From NCBI GenBank assembly GCA_009697105.1, contig SIAQ01000015.1, positions 1-61,872 on the forward strand: a stretch of DNA of 61,872 bases. Reading direction: 5' to 3'. Origin of the DNA: Gemmataceae bacterium. GTDB lineage: Bacteria > Planctomycetota > Planctomycetia > Gemmatales > Gemmataceae. The notes under the pieces are model-generated. The model did no database searches. It was not told the DNA's origin and worked only from the letters and a program-made list of their open reading frames with translations. Positions 8,190-15,924 of the stretch are shown in pieces (the first letter of the stretch is position 1; each line of letters begins with the position of its first letter). The translations under genes were made by a program, and so were the position numbers.

Positions 8190-9068
8190 ATGCGAAAATG
8201 GTTCATGCGTGCGATACTCGGCCTAGCCGTTCTGGGCGTGGTGTTTGTTGGCGGTTCTTGGCTGGCCGCTCGGCATGCGACCAGTGCGAAGCCGTCAATC
8301 ATCGGTGCACCGCCTAGCGATTTTCCCTACCCGGTCGAGAACGCCAGTTTCACGACGCGCGATGGCGAAACCATCTCCAGCTGGCTGGTCCCCGCTGACT
8401 CCTCCGCGCCAGCCATCGTGCTATTGCACGGTTATCGTGGCACGCGCTGGCAGATGATCCACCGTGCCAAGTTGTTCCGCTCGCTCGGATTCGCCGTCCT
8501 GCTCTATGACGCCCGAGCTTGCGGTGAATCGACCGGCGACGCGACGACTTTCGGCTACCGCGAACGTGCCGACCTGATCGCCGCTCTCGAATTCATGCGC
8601 AAGCGCGGCCATGAGCGCATCGCCTGCCTGGGCATCTCGCAAGGCGGAGCGACGATTCTCTATGCTGGCGAGGAACTCGGCGATGTCCGCTGCGTCGTTT
8701 GCGAGAGTGTGTATGACGACATGAGGAATGCCGTCGATCGGCGAGCACGCCGCTATACAAGGATGCCGGGTTGGCTGACGTGCTCGCTGCTCGTGCCGTT
8801 TGCTGAGAGTCGATTGGAACTGTCGATTGATGATTTCAGACCGGTGGATCAAATAAGCAAGCTACGTTGCCCGCTGCTTCTCCTCAGTGGCGACCAGGAT
8901 AATCGTGTTCTGCCGATCGATGCCGAGCGTCTTTTTCAAACCGCGCGCGAGCCGAAATAGCTATGGATGATCGCCGGGGCCGGACATGAGGACATGCTCC
9001 GCTTCCCGGGCTACGAGGAACGTGTGACGAAATTCGTGCGGCGTCATATGGAGCAAGCAGGAAAGTGA
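8190..9068 (+). pseudogene. Alpha/beta hydrolase interrupted by an in-frame TAG
   Basis: The frame opens at ATG 8190 with an N-terminal membrane anchor (about 8-26). It carries the hydrolase nucleophile elbow GISQGG, an oxyanion region LLHGYRG, and SGDQDNRV, which holds the acid residue. It stops at TAG 8958-8960 after 256 codons. The same frame continues without interruption for 35 more codons to TGA 9066-9068, and this tail (IAGAGHEDMLRFPGYEERV) holds the expected catalytic His. Without it the enzyme would lack a complete triad. Either the gene is inactivated, the base is an assembly error, or the codon is read through. Confidence 0.8.
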
Positions 9069-9378
9069 GCTATCGACGCCTTGCCACATCGCGCTCTCGG
9101 CATTGCGCTCAGATATTCTTGCACAAGCTCAAAACCGCAACCGGCATTCGTATCTGAAGATACCGGTTCGGCAAACTGGCGAAACTTGGAGAATCGTGCC
9201 GAGTGAATAGGCAATTGCAATGCTGACGATTGCTAGTAGGGCGAATATCACAATCTGCCTGCGGTCGGTCCCATTCAACGTGAAGTTACCCATTCTGCCG
9301 AGTCGAAGCTAATAATGTTCACGCGAGCGAACATTTCGCTTTGCAACCTAATTATTATTTGGCAAGGAGTAAGGGCGC
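9069..9378. other. Intergenic region with a possible small membrane ORF
   Basis: This 310-base stretch has no plus-strand gene. It holds the possible minus-strand 54-codon frame listed separately and an AT-rich segment at 9340-9362 (TAATTATTATT) that may be the promoter region of the gene at 9379. Confidence 0.4.
9129..9293 (-). CDS. Possible small single-pass membrane protein
   Basis: A 54-codon frame starting MGNFTLNGTDRRQ and followed by one strong hydrophobic stretch (IVIFALLAIVSIAIAYSLGT), then a short Cys- and Arg-containing tail. The layout of a polar head plus one helix is plausible for a real small membrane protein, but no Shine-Dalgarno sequence is evident and no family is recognised. 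Low confidence. Confidence 0.3.
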   Translation of the reverse strand: MGNFTLNGTDRRQIVIFALLAIVSIAIAYSLGTILQVSPVCRTGIFRYECRLRF

Positions 9379-9909
9379 ATGGTGGTAGCTCCTTCAGCAA
9401 CACCCTGCAGTAATCTGGGCTTCCTTTCCGTCTTTCAGGAAAGCAACGGCTTTCTCGGCGGGTACCTCGTTACGAACGCCTGGGGCAGACCACTCGAATT
9501 TCGCATTTCCACAGCCGTCCAGCCGAACAAAGTTCAGCAAATCCTTTATGGCGATACGCTCGAATCCTACATCGCCGGTGAAGTCATCGGCAAGACGCTG
9601 TTCGAGAAATCGACCACGCCCGTTCAACTCGTGGTGGTCGACAATCGGATGTGCCTCGACTTGCGACTACGAATCGACTGTCCCGTCGCTCTGTGGTACG
9701 GCGCGACGGTAGGCACTGGCAGTATGCCGGGCCTGATGGTACAGCCGAAGGTGTTTTGTCACACAGAGTTCCCGCAGGATATCGAGATGATTCGCGAACA
9801 GTTGGATAAGCTCACCAATGTCGATTTGGTGGAGCCGTTCGCGCGAATTCGTGAAGCCGTGCAAGAGGCACGAAAACTCGGCGTGACAACGCGCAATCTG
9901 GCGGCGTGA
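9379..9909 (+). CDS. Conserved-looking protein of unknown function
   Basis: 176 residues, cytoplasmic, with no recognised domain. The N-terminal half looks like a mixed beta fold (LGFLSVFQESNGFLGGYLVT, RPLEFRIST). The C-terminal part (about 135-172) is a charged amphipathic helix pair. AAGGAG at 9363-9368 fixes the start. Codon use and start signal support a real gene. It stands alone. Confidence 0.7.
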   Translation: MVVAPSATPCSNLGFLSVFQESNGFLGGYLVTNAWGRPLEFRISTAVQPNKVQQILYGDTLESYIAGEVIGKTLFEKSTTPVQLVVVDNRMCLDLRLRIDCPVALWYGATVGTGSMPGLMVQPKVFCHTEFPQDIEMIREQLDKLTNVDLVEPFARIREAVQEARKLGVTTRNLAA

Positions 9910-9917
9910 CCGTCCCG

Positions 9918-9937
9918 CCGCTTGCGGCTTAGCGCTC
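9918..9937. repeat. Half copy of palindromic family A
   Basis: One clear arm, CCGCTTGCGGCTTAGCGCTC, eight bases after the preceding stop codon. The opposite arm is only faintly recognisable around 9965-9985 (GCGCCAAGC). Confidence 0.6.
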
Positions 9938-9992
9938 AACGCACAATACGCGAGATTCGAAGGATGCGCCAAGCAGGCCAATGGATTAACCG

Positions 9993-10772
9993 ATGACCGA
10001 CACGCTATTTTCCGTCAAAGACCAAGTCGTCCTTGTTTCCGGCGCGAGCCGAGGCATCGGCCGGGCGATCGCGCAAGGGTTCGCCGAGCGCGGCGCCCGC
10101 GTCATCATCACGGGTCGCGATGCCGCCACACTCGAAGCGACGGCACGCGAGATCAACGCCACGCCGATCGCGTGTGATGTCGCCAACAAGGACGCTATCG
10201 ATCACCTCGTCGAGACGGCGCTCAAGCAGTTCGGGCACATCGATACGCTCATCAACGTCGCCGGCGTCAATCGGCGTATGCTCGCGGAGAAGTTGACGGA
10301 AGCCGACTACGACTTCATCCTTGACATCAATCTCAAAGGGCCGTTCCTGCTTTCGATCGCCGTTGGCAAGGCGATGTTGGCACGTGGACGGGGCAATCAG
10401 ATCAACATCGTTTCGCTCAACAACGATCGGCCGCTCAAAGGCGTCATGCCCTATGCCTTCAGCAAGGCCGCCCTGGGCCACATGACGCGCTCGCTTGCAC
10501 TTGAATGGGGGCCCCGCGGCATCCGCGTCAACGCCATTGCGCCGGGCTTCGTGCTGACCGATCTAACGAAGAAGCTCTGGTCGCAACCAAAGATGCAGGC
10601 CTGGGGCGAGACGAATACGCCGCTGGTGCGCCTGGGGCAACCGGAAGACATGATCGGGGCAGCTGTGTTTCTGGCGTCGGATGCGTCGTCGTGGATGACG
10701 GGCCAGGTGCTCTACGTCGACGGCGGCTTCGGCGCGGGCCTGGTGTGGCCGATCGATTTTGAGAGTCAGTAA
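9993..10772 (+). CDS. SDR-family oxidoreductase
   Basis: 259 residues, the normal length of a classical short-chain dehydrogenase/reductase. The Rossmann motif SGASRGIGRA is at 14-23 and NVAG stabilises the sheet. The catalytic Ser (IVSLNN) precedes YAFSK, the YxxxK pair, and the C terminus has the typical SSWMTGQVLYVDGGF. It oxidises or reduces an alcohol/ketone with NAD(P) in the cytoplasm; the substrate cannot be read from sequence, though gluconate 5-dehydrogenase-like or 3-oxoacyl-ACP-reductase-like enzymes share this pattern. No enzymatic partner is adjacent. Confidence 0.93.
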   Translation: MTDTLFSVKDQVVLVSGASRGIGRAIAQGFAERGARVIITGRDAATLEATAREINATPIACDVANKDAIDHLVETALKQFGHIDTLINVAGVNRRMLAEKLTEADYDFILDINLKGPFLLSIAVGKAMLARGRGNQINIVSLNNDRPLKGVMPYAFSKAALGHMTRSLALEWGPRGIRVNAIAPGFVLTDLTKKLWSQPKMQAWGETNTPLVRLGQPEDMIGAAVFLASDASSWMTGQVLYVDGGFGAGLVWPIDFESQ

Positions 10773-10777
10773 AAACC

Positions 10778-11085
10778 AAGCCCAGGGGTGAGGTACTCCG
10801 AACCCTTGGGATGATGATCCAGCGATCCCAAGGGTTCGGAGTACCTCACCCCATACGCACCAACTTAAGCTCAGCCGCGACACGGTTAGAATATTAACCA
10901 CAGAGACACAGAGGAAATACGAAGAATGGGAAACAAGGGAGATACGCCGGATCGTGAAATTGCTCGTTCCCTACTCCGCGCATTTTCTCTATGTCTCTGT
11001 GTCTCTGTGGTTGAATTGCGTTTTGCTGACATCGTTTCCTTAGGTTGGTGCCTATGGGGTTCGGAGTACCTCACCCCTGGGCTTA
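10778..11085 (+). mobile_element. Composite palindromic element, copy 1 (MITE-like)
   Basis: About 308 bp with a nested structure. Outer arms derive from the GGTTCGGAGTACCTCACCCC repeat (10778-10852 is itself a full palindrome; the distal arm is 11056-11085). Inside are CCAACTTAAG-type sequences and then the arms CCACAGAGACACAGAG (about 10898-10913) and CTCTGTGTCTCTGTGG (about 10996-11011). A copy alignable over its whole length lies at 28381-28684 in reverse orientation. It has no gene of its own. Its right edge supplies the stop codon of the flavin-reductase gene. Confidence 0.8.
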
Positions 11086-11655
11086 TGAACGAAATGTTGT
11101 ACGCCACGCCAGGATCGCTGCCGCGTCAACCTGGGCATCGCGAGCCAATCCGTCACGTAACTCACGCAACCGTTCCGGCGGTGCCAGCTCGATCAATCGC
11201 CGCATCGTCAATCTGGGCGTCTTGCGTTCCTGGCGTCCATCGATGACGGCGGCGACATAAAGCATGCGATCGCCGATATCGAGCGATGCTTCCACTTTGC
11301 AATGCAACCAGGCCGGCGCATCGCTGAAATGCGGATGCCCCCCTTGCCCAACTCTCACATCCAGCCCGGCGAACTTGTCGCCCTCATGGCCTGACTGCAA
11401 ACCGAATCGCCAAACGCGCTCGATGTGCGATTCGTCCAGCAGATGCATGAGAAACTCGCCGCTCGCCTCGATCACGCCCCAGCTGTGGTGCTGCTTGGCG
11501 ATGCCCACGACCACGCGCGGCATGTCCGGCACGATCGACGCATTGCTGACGAACGTCGCGATCAAACCGGATCGACGATCACCGTGCGACGACGTGACAA
11601 GCCAAATCTCGCGGTCGAGGGAACGCAGAACATCGTTGATGACGGCGGTAGACAT
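11083..11655 (-). CDS. Flavin reductase-like domain protein
   Basis: 190 residues. The sequence follows the flavin reductase/FMN-binding split-barrel family: DREIWLVTSSHGDRRSGLIATFVSNAS near the N terminus binds the flavin phosphate, followed by PRVVVGIAKQHHSWGVIEAS. It probably reduces or binds FMN in the cytoplasm. ATG 11655 (MSTAVINDV) is chosen over an upstream in-frame start because the family begins there. The gene's TAA stop (11085-11083) is formed by the edge of the composite repeat, which suggests the element's insertion reset the C terminus. Confidence 0.82.
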   Translation of the reverse strand: MSTAVINDVLRSLDREIWLVTSSHGDRRSGLIATFVSNASIVPDMPRVVVGIAKQHHSWGVIEASGEFLMHLLDESHIERVWRFGLQSGHEGDKFAGLDVRVGQGGHPHFSDAPAWLHCKVEASLDIGDRMLYVAAVIDGRQERKTPRLTMRRLIELAPPERLRELRDGLARDAQVDAAAILAWRTTFRS

Positions 11656-11698
11656 GGTGCAATCTCGTTTGTTTGCGCTTGAAGCAACAATCGCAGGC

Positions 11699-11752
11699 GA
11701 GCCGCGTAAGCGGCCGGTTTGCGGCACGGAAATCAACCGGCTCCTTACAGAG
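11699..11752. repeat. Degenerate palindromic repeat, family D
   Basis: Arms GAGCCGCGTAAGCGGCCGGTT and AACCGGCTCCTTAC face each other around a short loop, between the protease gene and the flavin-reductase gene. The right arm overlaps the last codons of the protease gene. Confidence 0.5.
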
Positions 11753-12539
11753 CACAGCCCGCCGCCCGCGCCATCCAGTATAGCAACGTCTTCACTTCAA
11801 ACGGCTTCAGGCCGGGCCGCAGCGACAACAGCCGCGCCGCGATACCGGTGAGATGCGGGGCCGCCCAGCTCGTCGCCGGCTCGACCGCGAACGGGCCAAG
11901 GTAGCCGCGGCTGTGAGCGGCGAATTCGATCTGTTCGCGCGGCGAATAGGCGTACTCCATCGGCGACTCGAACAGGCCCTTGTCCACCGACAAGAGCGGC
12001 GGCGCGAACATTGCCGGATAGCTGCGTGTAAACGGATGATCGTTGTGCGCCGCCGCGACGATGACGATGTCCCGGAAATAGCCTTCTTCGATCACGCGCA
12101 AGAGTTGCTGGCGTTTGGGAAGTTGTTGCAGCTTCTGCTCGGTGACGCCGAGCGAGAGATTGATGAGCTTGCAATTCCACACGTCGTAGGCCCAGCGCAA
12201 CGCCTTGATGACGGTCTCGACTTCGCATGTGCCAGCGGGGCCGAAGACGTCTGCCGAGAAAAGCTGCACCGCCGGCGCGAGCGTGAGAATGATATCGGCG
12301 ACGGTCGTGCCATGCGGCGTGCTCTGGTGTCCGTCGTAGACCGCTGGTTCGGGTTGATCGACGGAGAATATGCCGCCCTGGATTGATTGGAGAGCAGAGC
12401 CGTACTTCACTTCGAGCGTGGCCCGTTCTATGCCGCTGTCGATGACGCAAACGCGAATGCCTCGCCCATCGGCGCGCGGATCGAGCAGCAGGCGCTCGCG
12501 CGACATGAGGCGGGACAGTTCGTCGAAAACATCACTCAT
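11745..12539 (-). CDS. Subtilisin-like (S8) serine protease without signal peptide
   Basis: 264 residues. All three catalytic regions of the subtilase family are visible: Asp in VCVIDSGIE, His in STPHGTTVADII and Ser in PATSWAAPHLTGIAARL. The oxyanion Asn is in AAHND. There is no signal peptide and no long propeptide, so it is probably cytoplasmic or part of a peptide-processing system. It is rather short for a subtilase, with divergent surroundings of the Ser. ATG 12539 is chosen because the upstream in-frame extension is made of repeat DNA. A putative ribosome binding site (CGGAAAA) is itself the tip of a family A repeat. Confidence 0.85.
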   Translation of the reverse strand: MSDVFDELSRLMSRERLLLDPRADGRGIRVCVIDSGIERATLEVKYGSALQSIQGGIFSVDQPEPAVYDGHQSTPHGTTVADIILTLAPAVQLFSADVFGPAGTCEVETVIKALRWAYDVWNCKLINLSLGVTEQKLQQLPKRQQLLRVIEEGYFRDIVIVAAAHNDHPFTRSYPAMFAPPLLSVDKGLFESPMEYAYSPREQIEFAAHSRGYLGPFAVEPATSWAAPHLTGIAARLLSLRPGLKPFEVKTLLYWMARAAGCAL

Positions 12540-12548
12540 GTTTGGTTT

Positions 12549-12724
12549 TCCGCTTGCGGCATAGCGCTCGGAATATCCCACCCGAGCAGGATGTACGGTG
12601 TGTCAAGCGCCAGCGCCGACGCACCGGCCCCTGTAAGCACTGGTGCGTCAGCACTGGCGCTTGACACACCCTACGGATGCGGAATTGCTCAAGGCAATTA
12701 TGCACTTCGGCCGCAAGCGGAATT
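12549..12724. repeat. Family A palindrome with a second palindrome nested inside
   Basis: The outer arms (12549-12571 and about 12704-12722) are family A. Between them sits an unrelated near-perfect inverted repeat with 33-base arms (12593-12625 and 12642-12674, core GTGTGTCAAGCGCCAGCGC). This looks like one palindromic element inserted into another. It occupies the gap between the SRPBCC and protease genes. Confidence 0.75.
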
Positions 12725-12740
12725 CGCGAAAGGCAATCGT

Positions 12741-13175
12741 TCACGTGGCCTCGATGGCGTTCTTGAGTCGCTCTAAATATTGGCCGTCTTCCTTTTCCAT
12801 CATCCGCGTCATCATGCCAAGGAACAGCCACCAGAGAAAGTTGCCGCGAATGTCGGCTTCCATGTCCACGCGCGTGCCCGTGCCGTCGGTCGTGAAGCGG
12901 AAGGTATAGGTTGCCTGCATGCCCATCATGCCGGCGCGGCCAGCGTGAACCGTCGGTCGTTGGTGCTCGACGACTTCGATGACGGCGGTGTGTTCCTTGC
13001 CGCGCATGACGCGAGTTTCGCTAAACTTGGCGCCGGGCTTCATGCCTCCTTCGGTGATCAATTCCACCTTGGTGATGTTGGGGAGGAACTTCGATGCGTT
13101 GGCGAGATCGGTCGCGAAATCGAAGACCTGCTCGATTGGTCGAGCGATAGTGATGGTGCGTTTGAAACCGGCCAT
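12741..13175 (-). CDS. SRPBCC (polyketide cyclase/START-like) family protein
   Basis: 144 residues. It has the typical opening FKRTITIARPIEQVFDFATDLAN and the central GAKFSETRVMRGKEHTAVIEV of the SRPBCC helix-grip fold, which binds hydrophobic ligands. A C-terminal hydrophobic helix (NFLWWLFLGMMTRMM) is unusual and may touch the membrane. GGAGGACC lies just upstream of the ATG. The ligand is unknown. Confidence 0.85.
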   Translation of the reverse strand: MAGFKRTITIARPIEQVFDFATDLANASKFLPNITKVELITEGGMKPGAKFSETRVMRGKEHTAVIEVVEHQRPTVHAGRAGMMGMQATYTFRFTTDGTGTRVDMEADIRGNFLWWLFLGMMTRMMEKEDGQYLERLKNAIEAT

Positions 13176-13205
13176 GCTGGTCCTCCGCTAATCGGAAATC
13201 GGTCC

Positions 13206-14009
13206 TCATTCGGTATATCGGGTTTCCTCACGCCGGGCATCCTTGGCCTGGATGGCGTTGGCGTGCGGATCGCCTGCCGAGGGCGGTTCGGGTCCAGACG
13301 ATGTCGGAAACAGCGCGAGCCGAAGTTGCGTGGCGACCCAACCCAACTCCCCATGCGGGCGATAGTGTGGGAGCGGATGCGTGCCACCTGAGGCGGCGAG
13401 ATGGACCATCTCGCCGTTGTGTAGCCAAACGACCAGGCAGAAGTGGTAGGTTACGGTGGGTGTCGTCGCTCCTTCGGTGGATTCATCGTGGGTGGCTTCA
13501 AGACTCTGAAGGAGGAGGACGTCGCGAATTTCATGTTGGTACCAAACCTGCTTGCGCAGGTCACGCGAAGTTCGCACGAGCAAATTGCCCGCGACGGAGA
13601 GTTGTTGAAGATCGTCGTCGTACGAGTTTTCCCGTATCACGCTCGAACCGGCATGTGCGGCGGCGATGAGCATGATCAGTCCGGCGATTAATGGAATGCC
13701 CAAATAAACGGCCACGTCGTGAATTCCAAACCTTTTGCAAATCGCATAGATCATCACCGATGCCAGTGACAAGAACAGTCCTATCTGAAACTGCCGCCAG
13801 GCTAGCTCGCGGGCGCTCGGTCGGCTGTCCTCGCGCATTGGGAAGTCAAGCGTGATGCCGGCCTCGTGCGTCGTCTGCGTGATCGTCGAGGTGATCGGCG
13901 GATTGCCCTGTTTTTCTTTCTCGACAACGTCGGCGGACTGGTTGACGGGACTGCCCCGGCGGCGTTGGCCGCTGGCGAAAAAATCGATAATCGCACGCCA
14001 AAGGTTCAT
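13206..14009 (-). CDS. Membrane protein of unknown function
   Basis: 267 residues. A polar N terminus of about 70 residues is followed by two membrane helices (about 73-90 and 98-118, GIPLIAGLIMLIAAA) and a cytoplasmic C-terminal domain of about 145 residues. That domain contains a beta-rich segment (TYHFCLVVWLHNGEMVHLAA) reminiscent of a PH-like domain, but this is a guess. It ends 30 bases before the SRPBCC gene and may be cotranscribed with it. Confidence 0.65.
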   Translation of the reverse strand: MNLWRAIIDFFASGQRRRGSPVNQSADVVEKEKQGNPPITSTITQTTHEAGITLDFPMREDSRPSARELAWRQFQIGLFLSLASVMIYAICKRFGIHDVAVYLGIPLIAGLIMLIAAAHAGSSVIRENSYDDDLQQLSVAGNLLVRTSRDLRKQVWYQHEIRDVLLLQSLEATHDESTEGATTPTVTYHFCLVVWLHNGEMVHLAASGGTHPLPHYRPHGELGWVATQLRLALFPTSSGPEPPSAGDPHANAIQAKDARREETRYTE

Positions 14010-14030
14010 GGGATGAATCTCAACCGCTAT

Positions 14031-14061
14031 TCAACCTGTCGCTTACGCGGCTAGGCTCACC
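14031..14061. repeat. Half copy of palindromic family D
   Basis: Single arm (TTCAACCTGTCGCTTACGCGG then CTAGGCTCA) between divergent genes, 66 bases upstream of argA. No partner arm is seen. Confidence 0.6.
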
Positions 14062-14127
14062 CATATTACCGTATCACAATACATCGAACTATTCACGACA
14101 GCATCAGCGTGCTATATTGAAAAGACT

Positions 14128-15474
14128 ATGCGAACTCGAAATGAAACATCCGGGAACGGCGCCGCGACGCCCAACACGACCATGCAACGCCTCGTTGACC
14201 TGCGTGAGATTCTGCGCTACGTGCCGCAGTATCGCGACAAGGTGTTTGTCATCGCGTTCGATGGCGCGATTGTCGAACACGATAACTTTCGCAACCTGCT
14301 GCTCGACCTCGCTCTGCTGCGCAGCCTGCGCGTGCGGGTGACGTTGGTTCACGGCGCTGCTCATCAGATTCGCAAGCTTGCCGATTATACTCGATTAACG
14401 CCAAGCAACCTCGACGGCACCGGCGTGACCGACGCCACGACATTGCAGCTGGCGTTGACCGCCGCCAATCGCGTGACGCATGAGATTCTCGAAGGCCTCT
14501 CCGCCACCGATCTGCGCGGAGCGTGTCCGAATTCGCTCGTTGCCCATCCTGCGGGTATCTTGCAAGGCGTGGATCAGGAGCACACGGGCCGAGTCGAACG
14601 CGTGGATATCGGGCTGTTGCGAGCACTCCTGGACAACGACATCATTCCCGTCGTACCGCCGTTGGGCAGTGACGGCGAAGGCGCGACCTACCGCCTCAAC
14701 TCCGACAATGCCGCTCTCGAAGTCGCCCGAGCGTTGCAGGCGGTCAAGCTCATCTACCTCACGTCCCAACCGGGAATCATGATTCGGCAAAGCGACGGCG
14801 ATACGCTCATTCGCCAGATGACTGTCGATGAAGCCGAGGTTGTGCTGAAAAAAAACAAGAACGACTTCATCGGGCCGAGCCTTTCCAAGCTCACTGCCGC
14901 CGTGAAGGCGTTGCGTGGCGGCGTGCCACGCGTGCACATCATCGACGGCACGGTCGAGGAAGGTCTGCTCGCCGAGGTGTTTTCCAACGACGGCATCGGC
15001 ACGCTTGTCCATACCAACGAATACCAGGCCATCCGTAAAGCGCAGAAGAAGGACGCACGCGGGATTCACCAGCTCATCAAGCACAGCGTGGAAAACGAGG
15101 AATTGCTGCCACGAACCCTGGCGGAGATCGATCGTACTATCCAAACGTTTTTCGTCTTTGAAGTGGATGGCAACCTGGCGGGCTGCATCTCGCTGAGCGC
15201 ATTCCCCGACGACAACAAGGCCGAGATGGCCTGCGTCTGCGTTTCGTCGAAGTACGAGAATCAGGGAATCGGCGCACGCTTGATGCAATACGTCGAGGAA
15301 CAAGCACGGTCCGCGGGCATCAAAGAATTGTTCTGCCTATCGACGCAGGCCGTCAACTATTTCCTGAAGAAAGGCCACTTCGGCCTCGGTTCGCCCGACG
15401 ATCTTCCCCCACCACGCCGCCAGCGCTACGATGCGAGCGGCCGGCGTTCACAGGTGTTGCGCAAGTTGCTGTGA
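14128..15474 (+). CDS. argA: Amino-acid N-acetyltransferase (N-acetylglutamate synthase)
   Basis: 448 residues, the length of classical ArgA. Residues about 20-290 form an amino-acid-kinase-like domain (FVIAFDGAIVEHDNF, VTLVHGAAHQIRKL, NSDNAALEVARAL) that binds arginine as feedback inhibitor in the family. Residues about 305-440 form a GNAT domain with the acetyl-CoA loop motif VSSKYENQGIGARLM. It transfers acetyl from acetyl-CoA to glutamate, the first step of arginine synthesis. The same window holds argJ at 25754, so acetylglutamate can come from both enzymes. The gene is monocistronic. Confidence 0.92.
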   Translation: MRTRNETSGNGAATPNTTMQRLVDLREILRYVPQYRDKVFVIAFDGAIVEHDNFRNLLLDLALLRSLRVRVTLVHGAAHQIRKLADYTRLTPSNLDGTGVTDATTLQLALTAANRVTHEILEGLSATDLRGACPNSLVAHPAGILQGVDQEHTGRVERVDIGLLRALLDNDIIPVVPPLGSDGEGATYRLNSDNAALEVARALQAVKLIYLTSQPGIMIRQSDGDTLIRQMTVDEAEVVLKKNKNDFIGPSLSKLTAAVKALRGGVPRVHIIDGTVEEGLLAEVFSNDGIGTLVHTNEYQAIRKAQKKDARGIHQLIKHSVENEELLPRTLAEIDRTIQTFFVFEVDGNLAGCISLSAFPDDNKAEMACVCVSSKYENQGIGARLMQYVEEQARSAGIKELFCLSTQAVNYFLKKGHFGLGSPDDLPPPRRQRYDASGRRSQVLRKLL

Positions 15475-15481
15475 GTGAACG

Positions 15482-15830
15482 TCAGTGCTTTTCGAGATAG
15501 CCACGCACCTCATCGGCAGATTGGGCATTGTTGAGAAAACGTCCAAACTTCCGCAGTTCGCTGACATTGAATCCACGAACCTGCCGAAGCAACTTAAGGC
15601 CATCAGGACCGAATTTCGAATTCAAGATGGACGTGATGCTTTCAAGCAGGCCTTCTTGTCGGCCTTCCTTGAAGCCAATTTTGAAGCCTTCCTTGAAACC
15701 GATTATGAAGCCCTGCTTCCATCCAATGTCGATCCCTTTACGGATGCCGATACGTTCGACGCTGGTTACGTATTCCATACGCCGTTCCTCCTTAGGCTTC
15801 GTTCAAGCCGGACCAGAATTCCACAGAACG
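15482..15830 (-). pseudogene. Decayed duplicate of the Rpn-type nuclease C terminus
   Basis: An open stretch of 98 codons (15778-15482) begins MEYVTSVERIGIRKG and ends GFNVSELRKFG...VRGYLEKH. It is clearly homologous to the last about 100 residues of the neighbouring full-length gene at 15925-16884, but has a different repetitive middle (GFKEGFKIGFKEG). Homology continues upstream of its ATG (EFWSGLNEA against EKFWADLNEY), where a stop and a frameshift have entered. It is therefore the surviving 3' end of a second copy, not an independent gene. Confidence 0.75.
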
Positions 15831-15924
15831 ATTCGCGGGTTGATTCAAGTTTCAAACGATTTCTCCGAACTAACGTCGAGCGACAAACGCCGACAATCTC
15901 TGGATCTGAACGGACAACCGCACC

